64,000 nt of DNA from Pedobacter yonginensis (GTDB lineage: Bacteria; Bacteroidota; Bacteroidia; Sphingobacteriales; Sphingobacteriaceae), in assembly GCF_003173595.1 (NCBI RefSeq), contig NZ_QGNZ01000003.1, positions 372,001 to 436,000 of the forward strand, in the 5' to 3' direction. Below, piece by piece: positions 1 through 9,511 of this stretch. The notes beneath the pieces are model-generated. The model searched no databases. It worked only from the letters and a program-made list of their open reading frames with translations, and was not told the DNA's origin. The stretch's first letter is position 1, and the number at the start of each line of letters is the position of its first letter. The translations under genes were made by a program, and so were the position numbers.

Positions 1-537
1 AATCATTTTCCGAACATCACCAATGGTTTTTTTCTCTTTGATGTCTAAATACGCTTCCTGATTACTAGGGTACCACGTGGTTTCGTAATTGGTAAGCAAA
101 TGAATTTTATACTTGCGAGCCAAATCTGCCATTTTTTGTGCCTGTTTAACATTGATGGCCAAGGGCTTTTCTACCATTACAGAAATACCCAAAGGCGCAG
201 CCGCTTCAACAACAGCCAAATGATCGCTAATTGCATTATAAGCCAAAACCACCTGTGGCTTCTTCTTTTTGAGTAATGATGTTAAATCAGGATAGAACAA
301 ACTATCTGCAAGTTTATACTGTTTTTTAAAACGATCTACCAATTGTTGATTCGGCTCGGCAATACCAATCACATTTACCTCACCCTTTTGATAGCTGTTC
401 ATAATCAGATAAATATGATCGTGGTTGAGGCCGGCAACCGCTACATTGAGTTTTTGGGCATTAGCATAAAATGATAAGCAAATAAAAGCAATTAGGGCTA
501 AACCTCTAAAGTAAGAAGATGATGTAAAAATTTTCAT
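1..537 (-). CDS. Gfo/Idh/MocA family oxidoreductase, secreted, C-terminus cut by window edge
   Basis: The frame opens with ATG at 537 and stays open to base 1, so about 179 N-terminal residues are visible. It starts with a signal peptide (hydrophobic core LALIAFICLSFYANA, then AQ). A Rossmann-type segment follows (LNVAVAGLNHDHIYL), then the family's typical E-K-P motif (VMVEKPLAI, about residue 133). This matches the NAD(P)-binding half of Gfo/Idh/MocA oxidoreductases, which oxidise or reduce sugars and inositols. Secreted members are common in Bacteroidota. The substrate-binding domain lies outside the window, so the substrate cannot be judged. The gene is divergent from the DUF1801 gene at 677. 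Confidence 0.85.
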   Translation of the reverse strand, partial: MKIFTSSSYFRGLALIAFICLSFYANAQKLNVAVAGLNHDHIYLIMNSYQKGEVNVIGIAEPNQQLVDRFKKQYKLADSLFYPDLTSLLKKKKPQVVLAYNAISDHLAVVEAAAPLGISVMVEKPLAINVKQAQKMADLARKYKIHLLTNYETTWYPSNQEAYLDIKEKKTIGDVRKMI

Positions 538-676
538 AATGCAGTATTGAAAGATGCACAAGTTATACATTAATGATTTTGTTCCTTCAATAGCATGAAA
601 ATATTACAAAATGCATCAGGCAAATTGAAGGCAGATTTTTTTTCTTAATTTTTATAACTTTAAAATAAAAAAGATA

Positions 677-1093
677 ATGGCACAGAATAAAACAACCGAA
701 AACGAACTTAGTGTATCCGATTTTTTAAATCAAGTAGAAGATGAAGCTAAACGAAAGGACAGTTTTGAGCTGGTTGAAATCTTTTCGAAAACAACAGGCT
801 TTGAAGCGAAAATGTGGGGAGCCGCAATAGTTGGTTTCGGGAGTTATCATTATGTGTATGATAGTGGCAGAAGCGGCGATGCGCCCTTAGCAGGCTTCTC
901 ACCAAGAAAAGATAGCTTTTCGCTGTATCTATCCTCACAGCTAAAAGATCGTGAAGTACTGTTGCAGAAATTCGGCAAACACAAATCAGCAAAAGCCTGT
1001 ATATACATTAAAAAATTATCCGACATTGATGTGGACATCCTCAAAAAAATGATTGTTAACTCTGTAGAAAACATCAAAAGTCTTTACCCATAG
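677..1093 (+). CDS. DUF1801 (YdhG-like) domain protein
   Basis: A 138-residue soluble protein with no signal peptide. The central part (KMWGAAIVGFGSYHYVY, then a hydrophobic strand around SFSLYLSS, then GKHKSAKACIYIKKLSDID) matches the DUF1801/YdhG fold, a small alpha/beta domain related to frataxin-like and iron-chaperone families. The biochemical role is unknown. It is monocistronic: it is divergent from the oxidoreductase and 131 bp from the next start. An A/T-rich leader without a Shine-Dalgarno motif precedes the ATG, as elsewhere in this window. Confidence 0.8.
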   Translation: MAQNKTTENELSVSDFLNQVEDEAKRKDSFELVEIFSKTTGFEAKMWGAAIVGFGSYHYVYDSGRSGDAPLAGFSPRKDSFSLYLSSQLKDREVLLQKFGKHKSAKACIYIKKLSDIDVDILKKMIVNSVENIKSLYP

Positions 1094-1224
1094 TACAATT
1101 TTTACACCCATCTGCGAGGTTTCGAAGAAAGCGTTTAATCTTGTAAATATGCAGTTACGCAACAATTACACTAAGCTAATTTTTGCATATTTACAATATC
1201 CTTATTCAACCAAACCAACCGGAA

Positions 1225-3642
1225 ATGATCAAAAAACTTCACCTCTGTTTTTTAATAGCAGGCGCTTGTATTTCTTTAAATGCATTGGCGCAAGATGCGG
1301 TGAGCTACCAAAGCCCACCAAAAGAAATTGCCGATTTATTACTTGCTAAACCAACTCCAGGCGTAAGTATTGATGGCAAAGCCGAATGGATTTTGTTTAG
1401 CGAACGGAATTCCTATCCATCCGTAGAAGAATTAGCCATGCCAGAATACCGCATCGCTGGCCTACGCCTCAACCCAAACAATTATTCACCAAGCCGACAA
1501 ACCTACATCAACAACTTCAGCTTAAAAAACATTAAAACAGACAAAACATTTCCAGTAACAGGCTTACCTACACCACTATATGCAGGCAGCATAAGCTGGA
1601 ATCCATCTGAAAATAAAATTGCGTTCACCAACACCACGCAAAAAGGAGTCGATTTGTACATCATGGATTTAGCCACCAAAAAAGCAACTAAAGTTAACAA
1701 AGCATTTTTAAATGTTGTTTTGGGTAGCGGGCTTACTTGGCTAAACGACAATACAATCATCTATCGCACAGCAACAAAACCAGCAAGTGCCGCACCAGCG
1801 AAGCCGCTGATGCCAAAAGGACCAACCATACAACAAAACTTAGGTAAAGCCGCACCAAGTGCAACCTATCAAGATTTAATTAAATCGCCCTTCGATGAAC
1901 AGTTATTTGAATTTTACGGTACATCACAACTCGTAAAGAATACAGGAGGCGTAGAAACACCAATTGGCAAACCCGCTATTTATGGCTCCGTGAGCTTATC
2001 ACCAGATAAAACATACATGATGATAGAAACCATCCGTAAACCCTTTTCATATTTGGTATCGGCCGGAGGTTTCCCATCAACAGTAACAATAACAGATTTA
2101 ACAGGCAAAACAATCAAAGTTTTGGCCGAATTACCCTCATCAGAAGGCACACCATCGGGCTACGACAACCTTCAAAATGTTCCCCGTGGTTTTGATTGGC
2201 GAGATGATGAGCCAGCAACCATTGTGTGGGCCAAGCCACTAGATAGCGGATTAATCAAAAAGAATGTTCCCTTCCATGATGCTGTTTACGCCTTAAGCGC
2301 CCCATTTACAGGATCAGAAAAAGAATTATTCAAAACCGTAACCCGTTATCGCGGCGTACAATGGGGCGATGCAAATCTCGCCCTAATTATGGAAGGATTA
2401 AGAAGCAAGCAAACCAGTAAAGTAAGTCGCTATAACCCAACAACCGGAGCAATAGAGGAACTTTACAGCCGTAATCAAACAGATGCATACGGAAATCCCG
2501 GTAGCCCAGTAACAACAAAAAACAAGTACGGCCGTCAGGTAATCCATACCGTAGATAATGGCACAAAATTACTAATGTACAATACGGTAGGCTCATCAGA
2601 AAAAGGAGACCTACCCTTTTTGGCTAAATTCGATTTATCCACTAAAAAAAATGAAATCATCTGGAGAAGTACCGAAGGAACATTTGAATACATAAGCGAT
2701 GTAATCGATCCAGAAAAATTAGTTCTACTAACTCGCAAAGAAAGTCAAAAGTTAGTGCCCAATTATTACATTAAAAACCTCGTGTTAAGAATTGCCGACA
2801 GATCGGTAACAAACTTTACCAACCCTTACCCATCGCTAGAAGGCATCACCAAAGAAAAAATCTCGTACAAACGAGCGGATGGGGTTGATTTAACCGGAGA
2901 TTTATACCTACCCAAAGGCTACAACAAAGACAAAGACGGCCCCTTACCAACCCTAATTTGGGCATATCCCCGCGAATTTAATTCAGCAGCCGATGCAGCA
3001 CAAATCCGCGGATCTAAAGACAAGTTTACCACCATCAGCTGGGCATCACCAATATTTTGGGTAACCCGAGGATATGCCGTTTTAGACAATGCCGAAATGC
3101 CAATTGTGGCCAAAGACGCTAAAAAACCGAATGATACATTTGTCGATCAATTACAGCTCAATGCAGAAGCAGCCATAAATAAATTAGCCGATTTAGGTGT
3201 TGGAGACCGTAAGCGTATGGCCGTTGGCGGACACAGCTATGGAGCATTTATGACCGCTAATCTACTAGCGCACACCAACCTATTTGCAGCAGGAATAGCC
3301 CGTAGTGGCGCATACAACCGAACTTTAACGCCCTTTGGTTTCCAAAACGAAGAACGCACTTATTGGCAAGCACCCCAACTGTACTATGAAATGAGCCCAT
3401 TCAGCTATGCAGATAAAATAAAAACACCTATTCTTTTAATACATGGCGATTCTGATGATAACCCAGGTACATTTCCAATAAATAGCGAACGCTTGTTCAA
3501 TGCAATAAAAGGAGCGGGAGGCACAACACGTTTCGTATTCTTACCTTATGAAGCGCATAGCTATCGGGGCAAAGAAAACCTTCTGCACATGCTTTGGGAA
3601 CAAGACCAATGGCTAGAAAAATATGTGAAAAATAAAAAGTAA
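1225..3642 (+). CDS. S9 family serine peptidase (glutamyl endopeptidase-like)
   Basis: 805 residues from the ATG at 1225. That start is preferred over the in-frame ATG at 1183 because it begins directly with a signal peptide (MIKKLHLCFLIAGACISLNALAQ region). The N-terminal two thirds is a likely beta-propeller. The C-terminal third is an alpha/beta hydrolase with nucleophile Ser671 (GGHSYGAF), Asp744 (HGDSDDNPGT) and His778 (YEAHSYRG). The DNPGT and EAHSYRG surroundings are those of the plastid glutamyl endopeptidase-like S9 group, not prolyl oligopeptidase. It probably degrades peptides in the periplasm. A terminator follows at 3663, so it is its own transcription unit. Confidence 0.88.
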   Translation: MIKKLHLCFLIAGACISLNALAQDAVSYQSPPKEIADLLLAKPTPGVSIDGKAEWILFSERNSYPSVEELAMPEYRIAGLRLNPNNYSPSRQTYINNFSLKNIKTDKTFPVTGLPTPLYAGSISWNPSENKIAFTNTTQKGVDLYIMDLATKKATKVNKAFLNVVLGSGLTWLNDNTIIYRTATKPASAAPAKPLMPKGPTIQQNLGKAAPSATYQDLIKSPFDEQLFEFYGTSQLVKNTGGVETPIGKPAIYGSVSLSPDKTYMMIETIRKPFSYLVSAGGFPSTVTITDLTGKTIKVLAELPSSEGTPSGYDNLQNVPRGFDWRDDEPATIVWAKPLDSGLIKKNVPFHDAVYALSAPFTGSEKELFKTVTRYRGVQWGDANLALIMEGLRSKQTSKVSRYNPTTGAIEELYSRNQTDAYGNPGSPVTTKNKYGRQVIHTVDNGTKLLMYNTVGSSEKGDLPFLAKFDLSTKKNEIIWRSTEGTFEYISDVIDPEKLVLLTRKESQKLVPNYYIKNLVLRIADRSVTNFTNPYPSLEGITKEKISYKRADGVDLTGDLYLPKGYNKDKDGPLPTLIWAYPREFNSAADAAQIRGSKDKFTTISWASPIFWVTRGYAVLDNAEMPIVAKDAKKPNDTFVDQLQLNAEAAINKLADLGVGDRKRMAVGGHSYGAFMTANLLAHTNLFAAGIARSGAYNRTLTPFGFQNEERTYWQAPQLYYEMSPFSYADKIKTPILLIHGDSDDNPGTFPINSERLFNAIKGAGGTTRFVFLPYEAHSYRGKENLLHMLWEQDQWLEKYVKNKK

Positions 3643-3662
3643 ATTTTTTCCCCACCTTAAAG

Positions 3663-3690
3663 ATGCTCCGGTAAACGGGGCATTTTTTTT
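3663..3690 (+). terminator. Intrinsic terminator of the S9 peptidase gene
   Basis: An 8-bp stem (ATGCTCCG / CGGGGCAT with one G-U pair) and a 5-nt loop, followed directly by eight T residues on the plus strand. It lies 20 bp after the peptidase stop codon and upstream of cbpA. Confidence 0.85.
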
Positions 3691-3789
3691 AATAGAATTG
3701 CTTAAATTTCTAATCTTAATTTTCCTTTTTTAAGGTTACCTTTAGCCTTGTAAATTCAAAATACCCGCCATTTATTTGTTTAGTACCAT

Positions 3790-4671
3790 ATGGACTACGT
3801 AGATTATTATAAAATACTGGAGTTAAAAAAAGATGCAAGTGCCGATGACATCAAGAAAGCCTACCGAAAGTTAGCCAGGAAATATCATCCCGATTTGAAC
3901 CCAAATAATGAAGAAGCAAATAAAAAGTTTCAGCAAATTAATGAAGCCAATGAAGTACTAAGCGATCCTGCTAAACGCCAGAAGTACGATCAACATGGAA
4001 AAGATTGGCAAAATGCAGATCAATTTAACCAATACAGGCAAAATCAATCGCGTGGTAGAAGTGCTGATTATGACGCATTTGGCGGATTTGGAGGTGGCGA
4101 TTTTTCTGATTTCTTCTCGTCGATGTTTGGAGGTGGAGGTGCACGAAGCAGCGGTAAATCTCCATTTAAAGGGCAAGATTTTTCAGCCGAACTTCAATTA
4201 AATCTTCTTGATGTATATACCACACATAAACAAACCCTTACCGTAAATGGCAAACAAGTTCGCATTACCATCCCGGCAGGGGTAGAAAACGGGCAAAAAA
4301 TCAAATTAACAGGTTATGGCTCACCAGGTGTAAACAATGGCCCTCCAGGCGATTTATTCATTACCTTTTCCATCGCCGACGACCCTAAGTTCAAACGTAA
4401 GGGCAACGATATTTACGTTAACGAAGAATTGAATTTGTACACCGCGGTTTTGGGTGGCGAAAAAATTGTCGAAACTTTAAACGGCAAAGTTAAATTAAAC
4501 GTTCCGGCAGGTACACAGCCAGATGCATCTTTGAGGCTAAAAGGCAAAGGCTTTCCAGTTTATAAAAAAGAAAATCAGTTTGGCGATTTGTATGTAAAAT
4601 GGAAAGTTAAAGTACCTACAGCACTCAATAAAGAACAAAAAGAACTTTTCGAAAAACTATCTAAACTTTAA
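3790..4671 (+). CDS. cbpA: DnaJ-like co-chaperone, CbpA type
   Basis: 293 residues: an N-terminal J domain (about 1-70) with the HPD motif at 33-35, a Gly/Phe-rich linker (about 95-125, [12 protein letters not shown]) and the two-part C-terminal substrate-binding domain. The cysteine-rich zinc finger of DnaJ is absent, which places it with CbpA. It stimulates DnaK ATPase activity and delivers substrates. A CbpM-like gene follows 70 bp downstream on the same strand, the usual partner arrangement. dnaK itself is about 5 kb downstream on the other strand, so the chaperone machinery is loosely clustered. Function is inferred from family and context. Confidence 0.92.
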   Translation: MDYVDYYKILELKKDASADDIKKAYRKLARKYHPDLNPNNEEANKKFQQINEANEVLSDPAKRQKYDQHGKDWQNADQFNQYRQNQSRGRSADYDAFGGFGGGDFSDFFSSMFGGGGARSSGKSPFKGQDFSAELQLNLLDVYTTHKQTLTVNGKQVRITIPAGVENGQKIKLTGYGSPGVNNGPPGDLFITFSIADDPKFKRKGNDIYVNEELNLYTAVLGGEKIVETLNGKVKLNVPAGTQPDASLRLKGKGFPVYKKENQFGDLYVKWKVKVPTALNKEQKELFEKLSKL

Positions 4672-4741
4672 AAAAAGAAAAGAAGTATAAAAACCGAAAC
4701 CACCATAATTCGTTATACATAAGCAAATCAAGTAAAATCTG

Positions 4742-5038
4742 ATGGAAAATAATCTCATATCGATTGAAGACATTTGTTCATTTTATAATATAGAAATGAA
4801 CTTTGTACGTTCCTTAGAAGAGTTTGGTTTGGTCCAAACAACGATACTCAAAAAAACCGTTTTCTTGAATACCGAAGAACTAACCAAGCTAGAACCCTAC
4901 ATTCGCTTATCAAAAGAGCTCGAAATTAATCTCGAAGGCATCCACGCTGTAGCTCAGTTGCTTAATCAACTACAAAAAATGCAGAGCGAAGTTTTAGCAC
5001 TTAGAAATGAGCTCAAATTCTATCATCACTTGCACTAG
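4742..5038 (+). CDS. cbpM: CbpM-like chaperone modulator
   Basis: 98 residues, MerR-HTH-like at the N-terminus (ISIEDICSFYNIEMNFVRSL) with a helical C-terminus (ELEINLEGIHAVAQLL, then a short coiled coil rich in Q/L/E). Length, order and position straight after cbpA match CbpM, which binds the J domain of CbpA and inhibits it. Although MerR-like in fold, CbpM proteins are not known as DNA-binding regulators. The sequence is diverged, so identity leans partly on context. Confidence 0.85.
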   Translation: MENNLISIEDICSFYNIEMNFVRSLEEFGLVQTTILKKTVFLNTEELTKLEPYIRLSKELEINLEGIHAVAQLLNQLQKMQSEVLALRNELKFYHHLH

Positions 5039-5161
5039 CTGAGAAATATTTGCCTCAAATTAATTTATATTTATGGTAAATTATTTTTACCAACAAAAGG
5101 CTATCATAAACCATATCTTTTTAAGATTAGTTTCTTAAATTGGCTGTTTAAAATTTTTCTA

Positions 5162-6730
5162 ATGAGCGATTCTTCAACAAAATTCATCGAAAAGATTAAA
5201 TCCTCTTACGCCCCAACCGGCTCTTATATCTATTTGGGCGCTGGAATGTTAGATGGTGAAGTTTATGGAGAGGCCGAAGTTAATTTATCATTGAAAATGA
5301 TGAACAGACATGGCTTAGTTGCAGGCGCAACAGGAACAGGTAAAACCCGTACCCTGCAATTGCTTTCCGAACAACTATCCGATGCCGGGGTGCCTGTTTT
5401 TATGCTCGATGTAAAAGGTGATTTATCTGGTTTAAACCAAGCAGGTACTATAAACCCAAAAATTGAAGAACGATCCAAACAATTAAATAAAACTTTCACA
5501 CCACAAGGATTTCCAGTAGAAATCTATTCGCTCTCTGGTAAATTAGGGGCTCAAATGCGGGCAACCGTTTTAGAATTTGGCCCAACGTTGCTATCTAAAG
5601 TGCTCGATTTAAACGATACACAATCGGGCGTTATGGCCGTTATCTTCAAATATGCCGATGACCATAAACTACCGATTATTGATTTAAACGACCTTAAAAA
5701 ATTGGTTTCCTATTTATCTGAAGGCGCTGGCGCAGCAGAGATTAAAAGCGATTACGGCTCAATCTCTACCGCTACATCTGGTACAATATTGAGAAAAATT
5801 GTAGCAATAGAACAGCAAGGTTTGGGTGGCATGTTCGGCGAAAAATCTTTTGACATAGAAGATTTGTTTGAACGCGTTGATGGCAAAGGAACCATAAGTT
5901 TGTTAAACATTGCCGATGTTCAAAATCAGCCAATTCTATACTCTACGTTCCTGTTAAGTTTATTGGCCGAATTGTTTAATACCATGCCAGAAGTGGGCGA
6001 TTTAGACAAGCCAAAACTCGTTTTCTTTTTCGATGAGGCACACCTGCTTTTTAAAAATTCATCAAAAGCTTTTTTAGAACAAATTGAAACCATCATCCGA
6101 TTAATTCGATCAAAAGGAATTGGCGTGTTTTTCTGCACGCAATCACCCACTGATGTTCCAGAAAGCGTTTTGGCACAATTGGGAAATCGCGTGCAACATG
6201 CACTAAGAGCATTTACTCCAAATGATGTAGATGCACTTAAGAAGACTGTTAATACCTACCCAAAATCAGATTTCTACGAAATAGACAAAGTATTAACCTC
6301 ATTAGGAACTGGCCAAGCCTTAATTACGGTTCTAAATGAAAAAGGAATCCCCACAGAAGTTTCGGCAACCATGCTTACCCCGCCGAGAGCCGCAATGGGA
6401 CCCTTAACCGCAGCTGATTTTGAAAAGGTAGTACAAAGCAGCCCAATGTATGCCAAATACAAAGATGCAATTGATCCAGAAAGTGCCTACGAAATTTTAA
6501 CCAAAAGAATTAATGAACAAACCGCAGCCCTAGAAGAGCAAAAACAACAGGCTGAAGCTCAAAAACAGGCCGAGGTAGAGAGCAGACCAAAACCAGGCGA
6601 AAAGAGTATTGTTGAGCAGGTAATGGGCGCTACCATTACCCGCCAAATTGGAAAAGAAATTGTTCGGGGTATTTTTGGTATGCTAACCGGAAAAAAGACC
6701 AGACGAGGTGGTGGTTTATTCGGTTTTTAA
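5162..6730 (+). CDS. HerA-like ATPase, DUF853 family
   Basis: 522 residues. Walker A is GATGTGKT at 55-62; Walker B is LVFFFDEAH with Asp291-Glu292; the STQSP-type sensor follows (FFCTQSPTDVP). The C-terminal tail is a Q/A/E-rich segment followed by a basic, glycine-rich end (KTRRGGGLFGF). This is the DUF853 family of HerA/FtsK-like P-loop NTPases, presumed hexameric DNA-translocating or helicase-type motors. Their partner is not established in Bacteroidota, and no nuclease such as NurA is adjacent. It stands alone, 123 bp from cbpM and 126 bp from the next gene. Confidence 0.88.
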   Translation: MSDSSTKFIEKIKSSYAPTGSYIYLGAGMLDGEVYGEAEVNLSLKMMNRHGLVAGATGTGKTRTLQLLSEQLSDAGVPVFMLDVKGDLSGLNQAGTINPKIEERSKQLNKTFTPQGFPVEIYSLSGKLGAQMRATVLEFGPTLLSKVLDLNDTQSGVMAVIFKYADDHKLPIIDLNDLKKLVSYLSEGAGAAEIKSDYGSISTATSGTILRKIVAIEQQGLGGMFGEKSFDIEDLFERVDGKGTISLLNIADVQNQPILYSTFLLSLLAELFNTMPEVGDLDKPKLVFFFDEAHLLFKNSSKAFLEQIETIIRLIRSKGIGVFFCTQSPTDVPESVLAQLGNRVQHALRAFTPNDVDALKKTVNTYPKSDFYEIDKVLTSLGTGQALITVLNEKGIPTEVSATMLTPPRAAMGPLTAADFEKVVQSSPMYAKYKDAIDPESAYEILTKRINEQTAALEEQKQQAEAQKQAEVESRPKPGEKSIVEQVMGATITRQIGKEIVRGIFGMLTGKKTRRGGGLFGF

Positions 6731-6856
6731 ACATAAGAGATTTTTAAAACAATGAGGTAAATCACAGATGATGAGCCCAAAAAAATATTCACATAACTAA
6801 AAAAATAAAACACAACGATTAGCCTTTAAATAACCTAAGGCTATTAAAATCCCATT

Positions 6857-7756
6857 ATGAAACCAACCCTATTAATACTAGCTGCCGGGATGGCAAGTCG
6901 CTACGGAAGCATGAAACAAATTGATGGATTCGGCCCAAACGGTGAAACCATTATTGATTATTCTATCTATGATGCCATACAGGCTGGCTTTGGCAAAGTT
7001 GTATTCATCATTAAAGAAGAATTTGTAGATAACTTTAAATCCATCTTCGAACCAAAGCTTAACGGAAGAATTGAAACAGACTATGTTTTCCAAAATTTTG
7101 ATTTGAAACAATTTGGCATTGAAGAAGAGATTTACAGAGAAAAACCTTGGGGAACTGCGCACGCAATCCTTTCAGCCAGAAAAGTTGTTAAAGAACCCTT
7201 TTGTGTAATCAACGCCGATGATTATTATGGTTATGATGCATTTAAAAAAATGGTCGATTTCTTAAACGACGAAGCGAGTGATAGTAATTTCTCAATCATT
7301 GGTTACGAAATTGGCAAAACACTTTCTGAATTTGGCGCTGTATCTCGTGGCGTATGTAAAGTAGATGCTTCAGGAAACTTAGAAGAAATTATCGAACGCA
7401 CAAAAGTATATCCAAAAGATGGCAAAATCTTTTACGAGGAAGATGGAGAAGAATTCCCATTAAGCTTCGATACCCCAGTTTCGATGAATTTTTGGGGCTT
7501 TACGCCAGCCGTTTTTAAAATTACCGAAGAATTATTTAAAGAATTTGCCATGGCCAATAAAGATAAACCTAAGGCAGAATTTTTTATCCCTTTAATTGGC
7601 GAAAGCTTGGTAAAAACAAATGAAGCTACTTTTAAAGTTGTACCAACATCAAACAAATGGTTTGGCGTAACCTATAAAGAAGATAAACCATATGTTCAAG
7701 ACAGTATTGATCAATTGGTAAAAAACGGCACTTACCCTGAAAAATTATGGAGCTAA
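6857..7756 (+). CDS. Sugar-phosphate nucleotidyltransferase (NTP_transferase family)
   Basis: 299 residues. The N-terminus carries the nucleotide-binding signature (LILAAGMASRYGSMKQ, residues 6-20), and the metal-binding acidic segment NADDYYG is at 119-125. This is the Rossmann-like fold of NDP-sugar pyrophosphorylases, which join an NTP and a sugar-1-phosphate with release of pyrophosphate. It lacks the left-handed beta-helix acyltransferase domain of GlmU and the usual RmlA C-terminal features. The sugar and base are therefore unknown. No polysaccharide genes are adjacent. Confidence 0.82.
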   Translation: MKPTLLILAAGMASRYGSMKQIDGFGPNGETIIDYSIYDAIQAGFGKVVFIIKEEFVDNFKSIFEPKLNGRIETDYVFQNFDLKQFGIEEEIYREKPWGTAHAILSARKVVKEPFCVINADDYYGYDAFKKMVDFLNDEASDSNFSIIGYEIGKTLSEFGAVSRGVCKVDASGNLEEIIERTKVYPKDGKIFYEEDGEEFPLSFDTPVSMNFWGFTPAVFKITEELFKEFAMANKDKPKAEFFIPLIGESLVKTNEATFKVVPTSNKWFGVTYKEDKPYVQDSIDQLVKNGTYPEKLWS

Positions 7757-7810
7757 TTTCATTGCCGAAATTTTAAAATTCCATTCCTTAACAGGGAAAT
7801 AAATTGCAAC

Positions 7811-7844
7811 AAATAGGTTCGGGCTTAGTTAACCGAACCTATTT
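7811..7844 (+). terminator. Stem-loop in the 246-bp gap before the MutS-like gene
   Basis: A perfect 12-bp inverted repeat (AAATAGGTTCGG / CCGAACCTATTT) with a 10-nt loop, 54 bp after the nucleotidyltransferase stop. The following bases (GCTTTATA) have only a short T run, so termination is likely but not certain. The rest of the gap (7757-8002) has two further short complementary pairs: TTCCATT 7779 with AATGGAA 7869, and TAACAGG 7789 with CCTGTTA 7895. Confidence 0.6.
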
Positions 7845-8002
7845 GCTTTATACCCCTATCTAAAGCCGAATGGAATGCTCTATAACAGACCAAACCTGTT
7901 ACCGAATACATCGTTGTTTCTTGAAGGAGCTTAGTCAACAGGAAAATTTTTTCACGATCGACTTATACCAATTTGAAAATTTAAATAAACCCGCTCATCC
8001 TC

Positions 8003-9337
8003 ATGACTGCTTTTGATATTGATAAACAAACACTAAATGATTTAGAAGTATTCGGCAGCAGTGAAGATCACAAATCACTGTTTGATTTGTTTAACCAAAC
8101 ATGTACAATTGAAGGTGAATCAACCTTGAAATTGATTTTCAAAAATCCCTTAACAGATATTAAAGTAATAACTGAACGACTAAAATTAATCCAATACCTG
8201 CAAAACAGTAGCTTAGATTTCAATCTTGATAAAGAATCAGTCGATTTTATAGCTTTCTATATAAGACAAAACAATCGACCAAAAAAACCATCCGCTTTAT
8301 CAAAAATTAAAAAGACTGTTTCAGAATACCTAAATCCAACAAGAGCATTCTATATAAAAAGAAGAGGTGTAAAAGAAGTTTTAGACTTGATTACTTATCT
8401 AGATCTTATTGTTTCGCACTTAAACCGCAAAACAAATTTCAGCTTTTTAAAAAAAATAAATGATGTAATTATCGAGATAAAAAACAATAGGCCAATTGCG
8501 GAGTATCTTTTGTCAAAAAATAATAAGTTAACTCCTTCCAAATTATCAGTCTTTGATTTTGAGATTAGGACGACAGCGGCTAGCCAAATAACGAACCTAT
8601 TAACGCTTCTATATGAGCTCGACGCATATTTTGCAGTAGCCAAAACAGCTAAACAACATACTTTGTGTTACCCACAACTCAATAGTGACGAAGAAAAACA
8701 CGTTGAGATTAAAATGCTAAGACACATCTTTCTGGACAAACCCGTTCCAAATGATGTTTTTATTTCCACGGATAAAAACGTCTCATTTATAACTGGTGTA
8801 AACATGGCCGGAAAATCAACCTTATTGAAATCAATTGCGATCGCGGTTTATCTGGCTCATTTAGGCTTTCCAGTTCCCGCTCAACAGATGAAAACAAGCG
8901 TGTTCCATGGATTGATGACTACCATAAATATTTCTGACAGCTTAAGTCAGGGTTACAGTCACTTTTATAATGAGGTAAGACGAGTAAGCAGTGTTGCAAG
9001 TAAAATTGATGCGTGTAAAAATATGTTTGTCATTTTCGATGAATTATTTCGAGGAACCAACGTGAAAGATGCACATGAAGCGTCAGTTTCGATTATAAAT
9101 GCCTTCTCAAAAATCAAAAATTGTTTTTTCATCGTTTCAACACATATTGTTGAAGTTGCTGAAGACCTACATCAAAATGAAAATATTGATTTCAACTTTC
9201 TTGAAACTAAAATGATTGGAAATAAACCAAGTTATTCCCATAAACTAAAGGCCGGAATTACTAGCGACAGAATGGGACTATGGATTATTAAGAATGAAGG
9301 AATCCTTAATATTTTGGACAGAAATGCGAAAAGATAA
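8003..9337 (+). CDS. Short MutS-family ATPase lacking the mismatch-binding domains
   Basis: 444 residues. The N-terminal 230 residues resemble the MutS core/lever (domain III-like: LFDLFNQTCTIEGESTL near 32-48). The C-terminus is the MutS ATPase: Walker A GVNMAGKST at 265-273, Walker B FVIFDELFRGTN, and the STH switch. The mismatch-recognition domain I and connector domain II of canonical MutS (about 850 residues) are missing, as is the Smr nuclease of MutS2. It is therefore unlikely to perform classical mismatch repair. A role in recombination or DNA-structure handling is inference. By eye the gene is richer in A/T and lysine than its neighbours, which may indicate acquisition. It is single and convergent with dnaK. 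Confidence 0.85.
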   Translation: MTAFDIDKQTLNDLEVFGSSEDHKSLFDLFNQTCTIEGESTLKLIFKNPLTDIKVITERLKLIQYLQNSSLDFNLDKESVDFIAFYIRQNNRPKKPSALSKIKKTVSEYLNPTRAFYIKRRGVKEVLDLITYLDLIVSHLNRKTNFSFLKKINDVIIEIKNNRPIAEYLLSKNNKLTPSKLSVFDFEIRTTAASQITNLLTLLYELDAYFAVAKTAKQHTLCYPQLNSDEEKHVEIKMLRHIFLDKPVPNDVFISTDKNVSFITGVNMAGKSTLLKSIAIAVYLAHLGFPVPAQQMKTSVFHGLMTTINISDSLSQGYSHFYNEVRRVSSVASKIDACKNMFVIFDELFRGTNVKDAHEASVSIINAFSKIKNCFFIVSTHIVEVAEDLHQNENIDFNFLETKMIGNKPSYSHKLKAGITSDRMGLWIIKNEGILNILDRNAKR

Positions 9338-9441
9338 TCCAGATTAAATTCCACTCCATCAGCATCCAAGTTTAATCAATTATAGGCCTTAACCATAAGT
9401 GCCAAAAGCAAATCATTTGTTGCCACACAATCCTTCTAAAC

Positions 9442-9478
9442 AAAAAAAAGCGCTTCTGAAATTAATCAGAAACGCTTT
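9442..9478 (-). terminator. Intrinsic terminator of dnaK
   Basis: Read on the minus strand: a stem AAAGCGTTTCTGA / TCAGAAGCGCTTT (13 bp with one G-U), loop TTAATT, then a run of eight T. The single mismatch is a G-U only on the minus strand, which agrees with use by dnaK transcripts, 34 bp after the dnaK stop. Confidence 0.88.
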
Positions 9479-9511
9479 GTATTTTAAATCTTCTGTCTTA
9501 CCGACCGAAAA

